The notes below the pieces were generated by a model. It was not told where the DNA came from. It searched no databases and was given only the letters and a program-made list of their open reading frames with translations. From the NCBI RefSeq assembly GCF_028596025.1, contig NZ_CP117167.1:2294001-2358000 (forward strand): DNA of 64,000 bases, given 5' to 3'. The stretch is from Mucilaginibacter jinjuensis. GTDB taxonomy: Bacteria > Bacteroidota > Bacteroidia > Sphingobacteriales > Sphingobacteriaceae. This document shows positions 45,139-53,807 of the stretch, one piece after another. The position numbers and the translations under genes were made by a program. The first letter of the stretch is position 1. The number at the start of each line of letters is the position of its first letter.

Positions 45139-45387
45139 ATGGACATTTACGATTTCATGGAATTGAGTAAAAATGATCGGGCGGAGGCTGTCTGGCAAGG
45201 CAAATTTCTTGGTGACCGTATAGATGGAAAGTACCGGGTCCAACTTTACAGCTTAGGCTCTTTTCATGTAGAGGTTTATTATAATCAGGTTTCAAATGAA
45301 ATTGCTCGTTTTCATCCCTTTAAGTTCCTTCACAAGTTAGTACCATATCTTCAGCAAATCGATTTGGAGACCCCGGATCAACAATAG
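45139..45387 (+). CDS. Small hypothetical protein, paralogue of 32496-32732
   Basis: 82 residues from ATG 45139 (a TTG three bases earlier is less likely). Contains GKFLGDRIDGKYRVQLYSLG, FHVEVYYNQVSNEIARFHPF and VPYLQQIDL, matching the protein at 32496-32732 block for block. Followed by a bidirectional terminator. Unknown function. Confidence 0.7.
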   Translation: MDIYDFMELSKNDRAEAVWQGKFLGDRIDGKYRVQLYSLGSFHVEVYYNQVSNEIARFHPFKFLHKLVPYLQQIDLETPDQQ

Positions 45388-45405
45388 TTATGGAATTTTA
45401 CCGGG

Positions 45406-45436
45406 AATAAAAAGGCTGTCTATTGACAGCCTTTTT
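45406..45436. terminator. Bidirectional rho-independent terminator
   Basis: AAAAAGGCTGTC / GACAGCCTTTTT, a perfect 12-bp arm pair with loop TATT, flanked by A-run and T-run. It separates the plus-strand gene ending at 45387 from the minus-strand gene ending at 45462. Confidence 0.9.
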
Positions 45437-45461
45437 ATTCCCTAAACAGTTATTGATTAAA

Positions 45462-45641
45462 TTATTTCGCTTCGTTTTTTTTCTCCGTCACTTCCGTTCT
45501 GATTTCTTGAGCGCACGTTTTTAATTTTTGCATGGCGTTTCTAACGCGTGTACCTGCGGCTTTATTTCCTTTTTCATAGAATGCGGTAAAATCTGCTTCT
45601 GAAGCAGCAATTAATTCTTTTACTTGCTTGAATTTGTCCAT
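45462..45641 (-). CDS. Histone H1-like (Hc1-type) small basic protein
   Basis: 59 residues: MDKFKQVKELIAASEADFTA, FYEKGNKAAGTRVRNAMQKL, ending TEKKNEAK. The KGNKAAGTRVR..MQ.LK motif is the signature of the short Bacteroidota histone-H1 family proteins, thought to be nucleoid-associated. Length matches the family. It shares the terminator at 45406-45436. Confidence 0.85.
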   Translation of the reverse strand: MDKFKQVKELIAASEADFTAFYEKGNKAAGTRVRNAMQKLKTCAQEIRTEVTEKKNEAK

Positions 45642-45753
45642 CGTCGATGTTTAATTTTTAAAATTGCCGCGAATATAATTATTATCTTGATTTACAGCGT
45701 GATAAAAATTCTTGTCTTTCCTAATAAAGGACAAGTAAAAATTTAGATAATTC

Positions 45754-46134
45754 TTATCGTCCCTTAATCAGTTTTTGGTCTTCGTGGTCGTTGCGAAGCA
45801 GGGTTATTACTGGATCTCTGCTTGAAATAAGTGAAGATTGATTTCTTGAAAAGTTAGCCGGCCGGTTGGTAGCTTGCTGTTTTTCAGGAGCTTTTTGATC
45901 AGCCGTCCTCACACTCATCACACGGGTGCCGAATGTCATTCCATTGAGCGCTTCAATGCACCGGGTTGCACCGGGGGCATCCATCATATCGACAAAGGCA
46001 TAACCCTTGCTCTTACCGGTCTGCATGTCCCGGATAACCGTTATTTTTCTGACAAGTGCATGCATCGTAAAAAGCTGGTCCAAGTCAATCTCTGACATCT
46101 CCTTTGGAAATCCGACAACAAATAGTTTAGTCAT
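45754..46134 (-). CDS. RRM-domain RNA-binding protein
   Basis: 126 residues: a single RNA recognition motif with RNP2 LFVVGF (4-9) and RNP1 KGYAFVDM (43-50), followed by a disordered Gln/Asn/Arg tail. Bacterial RRM proteins of this type are frequent in Bacteroidota and cyanobacteria and bind single-stranded RNA, often in cold or stress response. Likely a chromosomal housekeeping-type gene. Confidence 0.92.
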   Translation of the reverse strand: MTKLFVVGFPKEMSEIDLDQLFTMHALVRKITVIRDMQTGKSKGYAFVDMMDAPGATRCIEALNGMTFGTRVMSVRTADQKAPEKQQATNRPANFSRNQSSLISSRDPVITLLRNDHEDQKLIKGR

Positions 46135-46225
46135 ATAACTCTTTTCTTGAATTGGTTTAGCTTGCTAAAGCTACAGCTTTATTAATGTGTGGCACCAGGT
46201 CAATAAAAACTAAGCCTGCTTTAGT

Positions 46226-46378
46226 TTAGCTTCCATCGTTTGGGTCGTATGCGGCACGGCACGCAGGCACTCCTTCGGGATCAGCTTTCCTGTGGAACAT
46301 GTTGATATAAAGTTTGACGAGTGATTTGATTTTAGATGCTGCAATCGCAGGGGCATCAGAGACGAGAGCGATACCCAT
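46226..46378 (-). CDS. Possible small protein (50 aa)
   Basis: Frame from ATG 46378: MGIALVSDAPAIAASKIKSL then VKLYINMFHRKADPEGVPAC, stop at 46226. Balanced composition and an ATG start, but no family and weak ribosome site. It could be a remnant of a longer gene. Confidence 0.35.
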   Translation of the reverse strand: MGIALVSDAPAIAASKIKSLVKLYINMFHRKADPEGVPACRAAYDPNDGS

Positions 46379-46445
46379 AGACTAAGGCCGGTTCACATTT
46401 AATTCGTGCTGCAAATTATGGTCGGCATTTTAAAACTGCGATGTT

Positions 46446-48263
46446 TTATCGATTTGATCTTTTGATAAACTTTATCAGGTCTTTTCCATCACCATTAAAC
46501 ACATCAAAATCGGCTTTTTCTGAATCAATTGAGTAATTATCTTTTTTTTGCCAAATAACGTAGCCATTTTTGCGCCACAATTTTGGGATCTTAGGCGATT
46601 TCTTGCTTGAATACTCTGCAAGCCATAAAGGATATCTGGCTAAAGTATCGTTGACGTAATAGGTATTGGCAAACGAAAGGTCGCTGTAAATAACGGGCGT
46701 ACGATTGGTTTTTTTTTGAATGTAATCGAGAAAGACCAGCAGGTTCCGGTCAAATACTTTGAGGTTTGATACGCCCTTCACGCCGTCTTCCTCCACGTCT
46801 ACAACTGGTGGAATATCAGTTTTTCGCCAGGCTTTGACGGTGTTGATAAAGTGGCCTGCTTGGACAACCGGATCTTCATCCGCATGATAAAAATGATAAG
46901 CGCCTCTAACAAGATTCCGTTTTGAGCAAAACTCCCAGTTCTTTTGAAAATCCGGATCGGTATATGAGCGACCTTCGGTGGCTTTGCAAATGGCGAAGTG
47001 AATGGTATCCATTCGGTCAAAATCTTCAATCAGATTTCCCTGGTAACGTGAAACATCAATTCCATAAACATGCGCAACGGCTTGCGTATCCTTTTTGAAG
47101 AGCATCTTGAAGTCTGCCGTATCGCTTAAAATTTCTGCTTTTATCATTTGAGCAGCTGTTTTTAAAACAGAATGCTTGGTTGCGGGCATTGCCGGTGTAT
47201 TTGGTATAGGTGTTTCAAAATCAAAAAAAGCGATGATGAATAATGCGGCCGATAAAATAAGGAAGCCTGATAGCCAATACACCCAACGCCGGTTTGGTTT
47301 TGCCGCCCAGCCTGCCGGTTTAAGGCTCTTAACGGTGCTGTTACTATCCTTCGGGCGAAGCATGGTTTCCCTTTCAGGTTTTAAACGGGGTTTCCAGGCT
47401 TTAAATATTGATTTTGATGGCTGGGGAACCGGATATTGCATTAGTAAGCTTGCTATTTTAACCGCCTTTCGATGCGCCAGAGCCAGGGCTTCAATCCGGC
47501 TCCGGAAATTCTGGTTGGCATCTGCGATATTTTTAAAGGCAAAATCGCATCGCAGGGCATTTTCCGTTGTATGGATCACGAATGGGACAAAGCGATACAA
47601 TTTATTCAGGCTGATAATATGCTGAACAATTTCTGTGTGGGTTACTTCAATATCGTTGTTTGCGCCTTTTTGGAACCATGCGCCAAATATTGAAAAGTAG
47701 CCCGTATACCAATCTGCCCCATTTGTTTTATCAAATGTTTTTCCATGCATCATGCCCGATAGCTCGTCGTGCATCTTACTTAAGCCGATGATGTTTTCGG
47801 AATATTCCTGCTCGTAAGCTTCGGTAACGTCGGGGTATGTTTTTAGTAATGTTACCAGGTTGTAGTGGGCAACGTATAATTCATCACGCACGCTAATGAC
47901 CGACCTGACGATCTTGGGCGAAACGGAATTGATGTAAGTTGATAAGCCAGCACCCCGCAGACATTGCTGTGGCTGTAATAACAGATAGGGAAGCTCCAGC
48001 TTGTCTCTTAAACTATTGATGCGGTTATTTTTAACCTTTTGGAAGGTTTTAAGGTAGGATGATAAACATTGATACTGGGCATTGCATATTATTTTTATTT
48101 GCTTTAACTGCGCTGTGGTATCATTTGGCGAAAGCGCCAGCAAATGTTTTTTTGACCGCATATACCAGCTGTAAATTGCTCCCGCAACGAGGCATGCCGC
48201 GAGTAAACCCACAAACCAGGTCAGCCCTGAATAAGGCATGGAAAATGACAGAAACTTCATCAT
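46446..48263 (-). CDS. Membrane-anchored GH25 lysozyme with large helical N-terminal region
   Basis: 605 residues. Transmembrane helices lie near 14-33 and 329-347. Between them is a ~290-residue, mostly helical domain without a recognised family. Residues ~398-605 are a GH25 muramidase: GIDVSRYQGN (Asp403), FAICKATEGRSYTDPDFQKN, GAYHFYH, VVDVEED (Asp489, Glu491) and PLWLAEYS. The enzyme should cleave peptidoglycan on the periplasmic side. It is the last gene of a minus-strand cluster with two unknown paralogues and two protease-like proteins, which suggests it opens the cell wall for their export or acts as the lytic component. Confidence 0.85.
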   Translation of the reverse strand: MMKFLSFSMPYSGLTWFVGLLAACLVAGAIYSWYMRSKKHLLALSPNDTTAQLKQIKIICNAQYQCLSSYLKTFQKVKNNRINSLRDKLELPYLLLQPQQCLRGAGLSTYINSVSPKIVRSVISVRDELYVAHYNLVTLLKTYPDVTEAYEQEYSENIIGLSKMHDELSGMMHGKTFDKTNGADWYTGYFSIFGAWFQKGANNDIEVTHTEIVQHIISLNKLYRFVPFVIHTTENALRCDFAFKNIADANQNFRSRIEALALAHRKAVKIASLLMQYPVPQPSKSIFKAWKPRLKPERETMLRPKDSNSTVKSLKPAGWAAKPNRRWVYWLSGFLILSAALFIIAFFDFETPIPNTPAMPATKHSVLKTAAQMIKAEILSDTADFKMLFKKDTQAVAHVYGIDVSRYQGNLIEDFDRMDTIHFAICKATEGRSYTDPDFQKNWEFCSKRNLVRGAYHFYHADEDPVVQAGHFINTVKAWRKTDIPPVVDVEEDGVKGVSNLKVFDRNLLVFLDYIQKKTNRTPVIYSDLSFANTYYVNDTLARYPLWLAEYSSKKSPKIPKLWRKNGYVIWQKKDNYSIDSEKADFDVFNGDGKDLIKFIKRSNR

Positions 48264-48328
48264 GTGATTGGATCATAAATCTGATTCCGGGCTAACTGAT
48301 CGTGGACGGGCCTCCGGACTCAAAATGT

Positions 48329-49747
48329 TTATTCATTCTTTTCGGGATAATATTTATTCAGCCATAAGCGGGCTAATTGCTGCTTGGTTATATTTTTCAG
48401 GTAAAAGCTTATCGGAACGCCGGATTTGCCTTTTCTCACCTCGTTTAGGTAATCCTCAAACGCGGTCATCATCGTATTGATGTCCATTACTTTATTCACA
48501 CTTTGATCGGCCTTGTTTAGGCCGGTGAGCACGTTTTGGATGATGCTGTTTTGCATGGCAAGTAATTTGGCACCTAATTTCGCCGAATCGGCCGACTGGC
48601 TTACCGTCCGTTTTTCGGAGGTTGTTGCATCTAATATGGCTGACATCCCACTGGTTATTTTGGCGGGATTAAGGTCCGTAACTGCTTTCAGGCCCGTTTG
48701 TAACTGATTAGAACGGATTGATGTGATAGTGCCCATTACCACAATTGTTACATGTGCCATTATTTTTTGGGTGTTGAGCACATTTTTAATGTCATCCATG
48801 AATGATTGGTCAATGCCATATCCGCCCGAGGCATCTTCCAGCCAGTTACCGATGGTGAGCCTTTCCTGCAGGCTGCCGGCCAAATCGGTAAGAGAAATAT
48901 CGCTGCCAGGCTGCTGCTTAAGGATATGCACCATGCCCACGAAGCTCGACCCATAGGTAGCGCCGCTTAACATCGACAGATGATTTGTGCTGTCAGCAGC
49001 ATCGGTTTTTACAGCGGCAGTTAGCTTATCCTCGTCTGAAGTGCTTAACAGATCATCCGGGAAAAGTTTATTCCATACCATTACCGCTTTATCGACATCA
49101 ATAACACAAGGCGATAACATAACGGCGTTTTTATGCGTGCAACTGGAAGTAATAATAAGCGTACCGGATAGATCGTGGTTTTTTTGCTGTTGTCCTATCT
49201 GCGTAGATGTCGTTTTTACAACATCTGCAGATGCTTTGTTGCCCAGTCCATTTGTGGCTTCCTTGATATAGTTTTCGATAGCGCTCATGCTGCCGGATGG
49301 ATTTTCGCCTTCGTATGAAAAGTATTGGGCGTCAAGTTTAAGTGAATCAGAAGCCAGGGGCATATCTTTGATTATCGACGCGCCAAAATCAAGCGGACTT
49401 TCTATTCCATCGTCAGTTTCAATATCGGCCAGTTGTTCTTTCAGTTGCTGAATCTGGGTTTCATTAGCCAGCCTGGTACCGGCGTAGGAAGTGGCGGCGG
49501 TTACAATGGCATCATCCAGTTCCGTCACCTTTTCCTGTAGTGATGAAACATTTATACCCATATCAAGCATCTCATTAATTGTCATGTTAAGGCTTCGCCG
49601 CAACGCAATCTGCGAGTTGAGTTTATCCTGGGCCGCGTCAATTTTGCTTTGTAACCCGCCTATCTGTTTAAGCGTACTTAAGATAAGCGGGTCAATGACG
49701 TTACCCAAAACAAGTGAAGGATGATCAAATGGAATGGAAGATGGCAT
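48329..49747 (-). CDS. Large paralogous protein B of unknown family
   Basis: 472 residues, no signal peptide. It begins MPSSIPFDHPSLVLGNVIDP, continues with a helical segment (~25-105), then PLASDSLKLDAQYFSYEGEN, HDLSGTLIITSSCTHKNAVM, VIDVDKAVMVWNKLFPDD and SGATYGSSFVGMVHILKQ, and ends GVPISFYLKNITKQQLARLW. The same blocks occur in the same order in the protein at 51114-52604. The beta-rich middle with a central GATYG-hydrophobic strand weakly recalls MACPF/CDC pore-forming folds, but this is only a visual impression. Gene order alternates with two protease-like genes and ends with a lysozyme. Confidence 0.7.
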   Translation of the reverse strand: MPSSIPFDHPSLVLGNVIDPLILSTLKQIGGLQSKIDAAQDKLNSQIALRRSLNMTINEMLDMGINVSSLQEKVTELDDAIVTAATSYAGTRLANETQIQQLKEQLADIETDDGIESPLDFGASIIKDMPLASDSLKLDAQYFSYEGENPSGSMSAIENYIKEATNGLGNKASADVVKTTSTQIGQQQKNHDLSGTLIITSSCTHKNAVMLSPCVIDVDKAVMVWNKLFPDDLLSTSDEDKLTAAVKTDAADSTNHLSMLSGATYGSSFVGMVHILKQQPGSDISLTDLAGSLQERLTIGNWLEDASGGYGIDQSFMDDIKNVLNTQKIMAHVTIVVMGTITSIRSNQLQTGLKAVTDLNPAKITSGMSAILDATTSEKRTVSQSADSAKLGAKLLAMQNSIIQNVLTGLNKADQSVNKVMDINTMMTAFEDYLNEVRKGKSGVPISFYLKNITKQQLARLWLNKYYPEKNE

Positions 49748-49776
49748 TTTATAATTTTAAAAAGGAGGAAAGGGCA

Positions 49777-50439
49777 TTACGGTAAAACAATTTTGTCGAT
49801 GACGTTCAGATGGCCCGGTTGAAGTCCTTCAATGCCGATTACGGTTTCGGGCAGGCTTTCGTCCCAAACGCAATTGCAGTTATAATGTATACCTCTCGGG
49901 TTTGCGACAGATCCGGAAACCGTTTGTAAGTAGTTCCTGGTGCCGTTTGGCATCAGTACGCTTATAGCCCAATGATCCCAGCCATACCAGCTTTTGGTTT
50001 TCATGTGAATGGCGTAGGGGGATTTGTCGGCTTCGTATGCGCTAACGGTGTAGCCATAAACCATGGCTGTTAGATGCATCAATTGACTCCTAAAATCAGC
50101 CTGGGCACCCGTATTACCGGCATTGGCATTGCCGAAGAAGCCGTTCAACATTTTGATGGAAGATGCGACATCCTCATGGTTGATTATGTCGATAATATTG
50201 TTGGCCAAAGTATCATTGATTGCAGTGGGAGCTTGTTGACTATCGTAGAGGAAGAGATTATAATAAATATGTTGAACCGATAAGTCATCATTAACATTTT
50301 GAAAATTGCCCTGCAGGGCCCATGCCCAGCAGGCTGCATTATTTAATAAACCCTGGTCTGTACCTGGTATCATAAAGCCGTCACGACTGGAAGTTCCGGT
50401 TTGAATTTTCTGAATTTGATCGTTACTGAGTTGTTGCAT
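49777..50439 (-). CDS. Papain-like cysteine protease fold protein with leader-like N-terminus
   Basis: 220 residues. The start MQQLSNDQIQKIQTG resembles a bacteriocin-type leader (LSxxQ-x-x-KI-x-x-G), although not a true double glycine. NNAACWAWALQG places a candidate nucleophile at Cys37 before a helix, and WYGWDHWAISVLMPNGTRNY supplies a candidate His156 and downstream Asn, the order and spacing of papain-like (C39/C70-type) enzymes. Two further cysteines (CNC, ~188-190) lie near the end. It sits between paralogue B and the clan-CD-like gene. Proteolysis is inferred, not demonstrated. Confidence 0.6.
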   Translation of the reverse strand: MQQLSNDQIQKIQTGTSSRDGFMIPGTDQGLLNNAACWAWALQGNFQNVNDDLSVQHIYYNLFLYDSQQAPTAINDTLANNIIDIINHEDVASSIKMLNGFFGNANAGNTGAQADFRSQLMHLTAMVYGYTVSAYEADKSPYAIHMKTKSWYGWDHWAISVLMPNGTRNYLQTVSGSVANPRGIHYNCNCVWDESLPETVIGIEGLQPGHLNVIDKIVLP

Positions 50440-50546
50440 TTTTTTAAGCTTTTGAATTGTTGATACGGTAAGTTATTTACTTGACTTCTAAGCGCTTTTG
50501 GAAATTTATAACCAAGTGACGTGATCACCTGGTTATGCACCGGCGT

Positions 50547-51008
50547 TTACACCTGCGCGAATATGTCAGTAGATTTGTAACCCGATGATAAGGCTGGAGC
50601 AGTGCTCAGCTGCCCTGTTGTAAGATTGAGTGTTAAAACGCCGGGCGTACCGAAAACAACCCCATTGGTATAGTCTTTAACATTTTTTGCCAGATTAAGG
50701 GGCACGAAACCGTTGTTTAATATTTGGGCAGCTTCATCGGCAGTGCTGCATCCCGCCAGATATACTGCCTGGGCATTTTTGAGATGGCCACCGAAATCTC
50801 TGACCAGTTCGGCGTAACCGTAATCCCCGATGCCTAATGCATCAGCGTGGCCAATAAGAAACAATTTGCCAACAGGGCTTACCTGGCCAATGTTTTGATC
50901 ATTGTACATCACAACATCGGCATTTCCAGCGCAATACTGTTTGTTAATTTCCGAGGCTAAATCAATGAGTTCTTCCTCGTTTCCTAAGATGATAATTTTG
51001 TCTGACAT
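50547..51008 (-). CDS. Clan-CD (caspase/CHAT-like) His-Cys protein
   Basis: 153 residues. The pattern KLFLIGHADALGIGDYGYAE (His54) followed by AVYLAGCSTADEAAQILNNG (Cys87) is the His-then-Cys dyad arrangement of clan CD peptidases (caspase, CHAT, C25, C80), in which each catalytic residue follows a hydrophobic beta-strand. It is shorter than most caspase-fold domains. It lies between the papain-like gene and paralogue A in a tight minus-strand cluster. It could be an active processing protease or a binding domain; a substrate pocket cannot be judged from sequence. Confidence 0.62.
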   Translation of the reverse strand: MSDKIIILGNEEELIDLASEINKQYCAGNADVVMYNDQNIGQVSPVGKLFLIGHADALGIGDYGYAELVRDFGGHLKNAQAVYLAGCSTADEAAQILNNGFVPLNLAKNVKDYTNGVVFGTPGVLTLNLTTGQLSTAPALSSGYKSTDIFAQV

Positions 51009-51113
51009 GGTTTTAGAAATTTAATTTTAAGTAATTGATATTTAGTTATTTATATGTTAATAATTCAGCGGAATATGCATATTGATAAGATGGCGATGCT
51101 TAGGCAGGGCCGA

Positions 51114-52604
51114 TTACTGGCCGGCATTGGCATTACCCTGCGCCTGAGCCGACTGGCCGCTTGGCGGCGTACTGTCATCACCGCCGATGGTTAAAAATTT
51201 GCCCGGGTAGTATTTAGCCACCCACATTTCTGCCAGTTGCTTTTTGGTAATGGGTTTTAAGTAGTAATTGATGGGCACACCGATGTTGCCTTTCAGCGCC
51301 TGCTGAATGTAATCGTCCATACCATCCATCATGGAGTTGATGTCGATGATCTTGTTCGCGCCATCATCGATAGTTGCAAGGCTGGCCAGCATGCCTTGTA
51401 CCTGTGAGTTTTTGATGGACATCATTTGCTGACCGGTTCTGGCTTTTTCGGCAGCGCTGTTAACGGTATCGTCATCGCTTGCGGTAGCGGTTTGCAATTG
51501 CGCCAACTGATTCATCGGGCCGGCATCATCAGGTTTAAACTGTTGTACGCCCATTTTTACCGAGTTTGATTTGATTGAAGGGATAAGGCCCATGGTAACC
51601 AACGAGCAGTGGGATGAGATACTCTGCGTGCTGAGCAAATTCTTGGCATCGTTAGAAAAGCTGCTATCCAAACCAAAACCACCGGCTGCATTCGAAACAA
51701 AGGCGCTTACTTTGAACTGAAGCTGCATGCTTTCGGCCATTGAATACATTGTTTCCGACGACCGGGTGGTGGTGGTATTTAAAATATGCACCATACCTAT
51801 AAAGCACGAGCCGTATGTTGCGCCAGATAGCAGCGTGAGCGATTTTTCGTCGCCCTGTTCGGGCTGTGAAATAATGGCGGCCATACTATCGGGATTGGTT
51901 GGATCCATTATCTCATCCTTGTACACCTTATTCCAAACCCTTATTGCTTTATCAACGTCAAGGATCAGCGGAGCCAGCAGCATAGCCATTTTGTGGGTAC
52001 AGGTAATGCTTATCACCAGCGTTCCGGCAATATCGTGTCGTTGGTATTGGCTGTTCATCTGGCTTTGAGCAGAGGAGCTGGCCTGCGATTGAACAGATTT
52101 GCCAAATCCAGCTACCTCTTCGCTTACAAAACCCTTAACCGCCGAAGCTTGGGTGCTGGAATCCTGATCGTTTTCGTCGAATGAAAAGTATTGAACATTC
52201 ATCTTGAGCGAGTCGGCCGATAGTGGCATGGTGATCGTTTTACTTTTGTTGTAATCAATCGGGCTCTCGATTTCATCGTGCACGCCTTTTATTTTGGCTT
52301 TCAGCGGCTGAATCTTTGCCAGACCCTCTACTTTAGTCTTGGCATATTCCACGGCAGCCTCTTGAATTGATTTACCAACATCGGTGCTCTGTTGTGTAAG
52401 ATCGGTTACATCGATATTCATGTCAATAAGTTCCTGTATAGTCATATCGATGCTTCGCTTCATTTCTATATAGGAATTCATGGTGTCTTCAGCCGCATCA
52501 ATGGGTGCCTGTATGGCGCTGATGGCGGTTAAATTGTCTAATGCTTCCTGGCTTACCAGGTTACCCAAAACAAGGGATGGGTCATAAGGAATAGTTGATG
52601 GCAT
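51114..52604 (-). CDS. Large paralogous protein A of unknown family
   Basis: 496 residues, no signal peptide; first gene of the cluster. Blocks shared with paralogue B: PSTIPYDPSLVLGNLVSQEA, PLSADSLKMNVQYFSFDEND, HDIAGTLVISITCTHKMAML, LILDVDKAIRVWNKVYKDE, SGATYGSCFIGMVHILN, a helical region near the C-terminus and GVPINYYLKPITKKQLAEMW. The two have clearly diverged, mainly in the linkers, implying an old duplication and perhaps a hetero-oligomer. A Gly/Gln/Ala-rich tail is present only here. Family not recognised. Confidence 0.7.
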   Translation of the reverse strand: MPSTIPYDPSLVLGNLVSQEALDNLTAISAIQAPIDAAEDTMNSYIEMKRSIDMTIQELIDMNIDVTDLTQQSTDVGKSIQEAAVEYAKTKVEGLAKIQPLKAKIKGVHDEIESPIDYNKSKTITMPLSADSLKMNVQYFSFDENDQDSSTQASAVKGFVSEEVAGFGKSVQSQASSSAQSQMNSQYQRHDIAGTLVISITCTHKMAMLLAPLILDVDKAIRVWNKVYKDEIMDPTNPDSMAAIISQPEQGDEKSLTLLSGATYGSCFIGMVHILNTTTTRSSETMYSMAESMQLQFKVSAFVSNAAGGFGLDSSFSNDAKNLLSTQSISSHCSLVTMGLIPSIKSNSVKMGVQQFKPDDAGPMNQLAQLQTATASDDDTVNSAAEKARTGQQMMSIKNSQVQGMLASLATIDDGANKIIDINSMMDGMDDYIQQALKGNIGVPINYYLKPITKKQLAEMWVAKYYPGKFLTIGGDDSTPPSGQSAQAQGNANAGQ

Positions 52605-53097
52605 AGCTTGTTTTTTTAGTTATAATTGAATAATTCTTGTTTGTAATAAATTCTTCAGTTTGCAGCGTTTGAATGCGGGGCCGGGTGATGCGTCCTTCTC
52701 CTTTTATCGCATGCTTTTATTTTAATTATGTTAGACATTTTGTTTGATAGTTGCTTGTGCTTGTCTTGTCAATTTCTTGCCTCAATTGCCGGAGCCTCAA
52801 CTGGTCAAAAAACCGGAATGATGCGTTGATTGTGTAATGCAAAGCAAGGACTCTTTGGCTAAGTTTTTTAGACTGGAATTATGTGTTTATCTAATCAGGT
52901 ATTTTTACCTACTTGCAAATTTTAGCCTGAGATGTGGCAATAGGGTGCCGGTGTTTGTGATAAAAAAATCTTGGATTTCAAAAATTTATATTCAAAACAG
53001 ATAAAAATACCTGATCGGCAATTGAGGTGTTTTCCTGCGCCATATTTCTTACCGGAATACATTTATTTGTACGGTTTTCTATTAATCAAACACATCA
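52605..53097. promoter_or_regulatory. Divergent promoter region with a 14-bp inverted repeat
   Basis: This 493-bp space separates the minus-strand unknown cluster from the plus-strand membrane protein and two-component genes. ATCAGGTATTTTTA (52894-52907) is perfectly inverted as TAAAAATACCTGAT (53002-53015), centres 108 bp apart. This is a candidate looping operator, possibly for the NarL-type regulator encoded downstream. No coding frame is supported. Confidence 0.5.
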
Positions 53098-53628
53098 ATG
53101 CATTTTATGACTAGGATATTTGTTTTAAGCGCCATTATCATCATCCTATCGGGAATGACGACGATAGTTGTAATGGATATTGTCGGAAGCAATAAGTCCG
53201 TAAAGACCAAGAGCACGCCCGGGCGCAGCGTTTCGGCAAACACATTGGCACGGAAACGTCCCGAAATTCTGTACGAATTCAGAGTTCCGTTATTTAAAGG
53301 ATTTAATTTGACGTTACGTTACCGTAAGGTGCATCGATTTTACCTGACCATCCTGTTCGGGATCTTTTGCTCGTTTCTGTTGCTATTTCTCACCAAAAAG
53401 ATGATCAGCCCCAGGTTAGTTGAGTTTTTGATCGCCTTTTCAGTATTGCTGTTATTTGAATTTATAACCGATTTGATGGAAGAACCCATTAAGAGCTACA
53501 CCCGCCGCATGCCGGTAACCGAGTTTCTGATGATTACCGGGTTGGCGGCTATAATGGAGTCAATGCATCATAAACTGGCCGCATGGTTGCAGGTATGCTG
53601 TGGCGTGGCTAATGTAAAAAACAATTGA
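53098..53628 (+). CDS. Hypothetical inner-membrane protein
   Basis: 176 residues with transmembrane helices near 6-28, 80-100 and 108-126, and a basic soluble loop (ARKRPEILYEFRVPLFKGFN). No family recognised. Divergent from the paralogue A gene and upstream of a histidine kinase gene, so it may be the signal-sensing membrane partner. Confidence 0.65.
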   Translation: MHFMTRIFVLSAIIIILSGMTTIVVMDIVGSNKSVKTKSTPGRSVSANTLARKRPEILYEFRVPLFKGFNLTLRYRKVHRFYLTILFGIFCSFLLLFLTKKMISPRLVEFLIAFSVLLLFEFITDLMEEPIKSYTRRMPVTEFLMITGLAAIMESMHHKLAAWLQVCCGVANVKNN

Positions 53629-53807
53629 CAGGGCAAACGATATGCCAGCTAAGTAACTAAATTTATTTATTTTTAGTTATTATTTAGCTGACGTCTGGTT
53701 CAGGGATCAGGGGCCTGATGTCATTAATTTATGAGCCCGTTTTCTCGTTAACTGATTTTATTCATATGATTTTGTGATTTATACCCGGGTGTTTTGAAGG
53801 ACTATGT

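Noticed and set aside
46446-52604. Identification as a bacterial gasdermin-protease system
   Set aside because: The paralogues are about twice gasdermin length and show no gasdermin-like N-terminal pore domain pattern or lipid-modified N-terminal cysteine; only the protease-plus-effector logic is similar.
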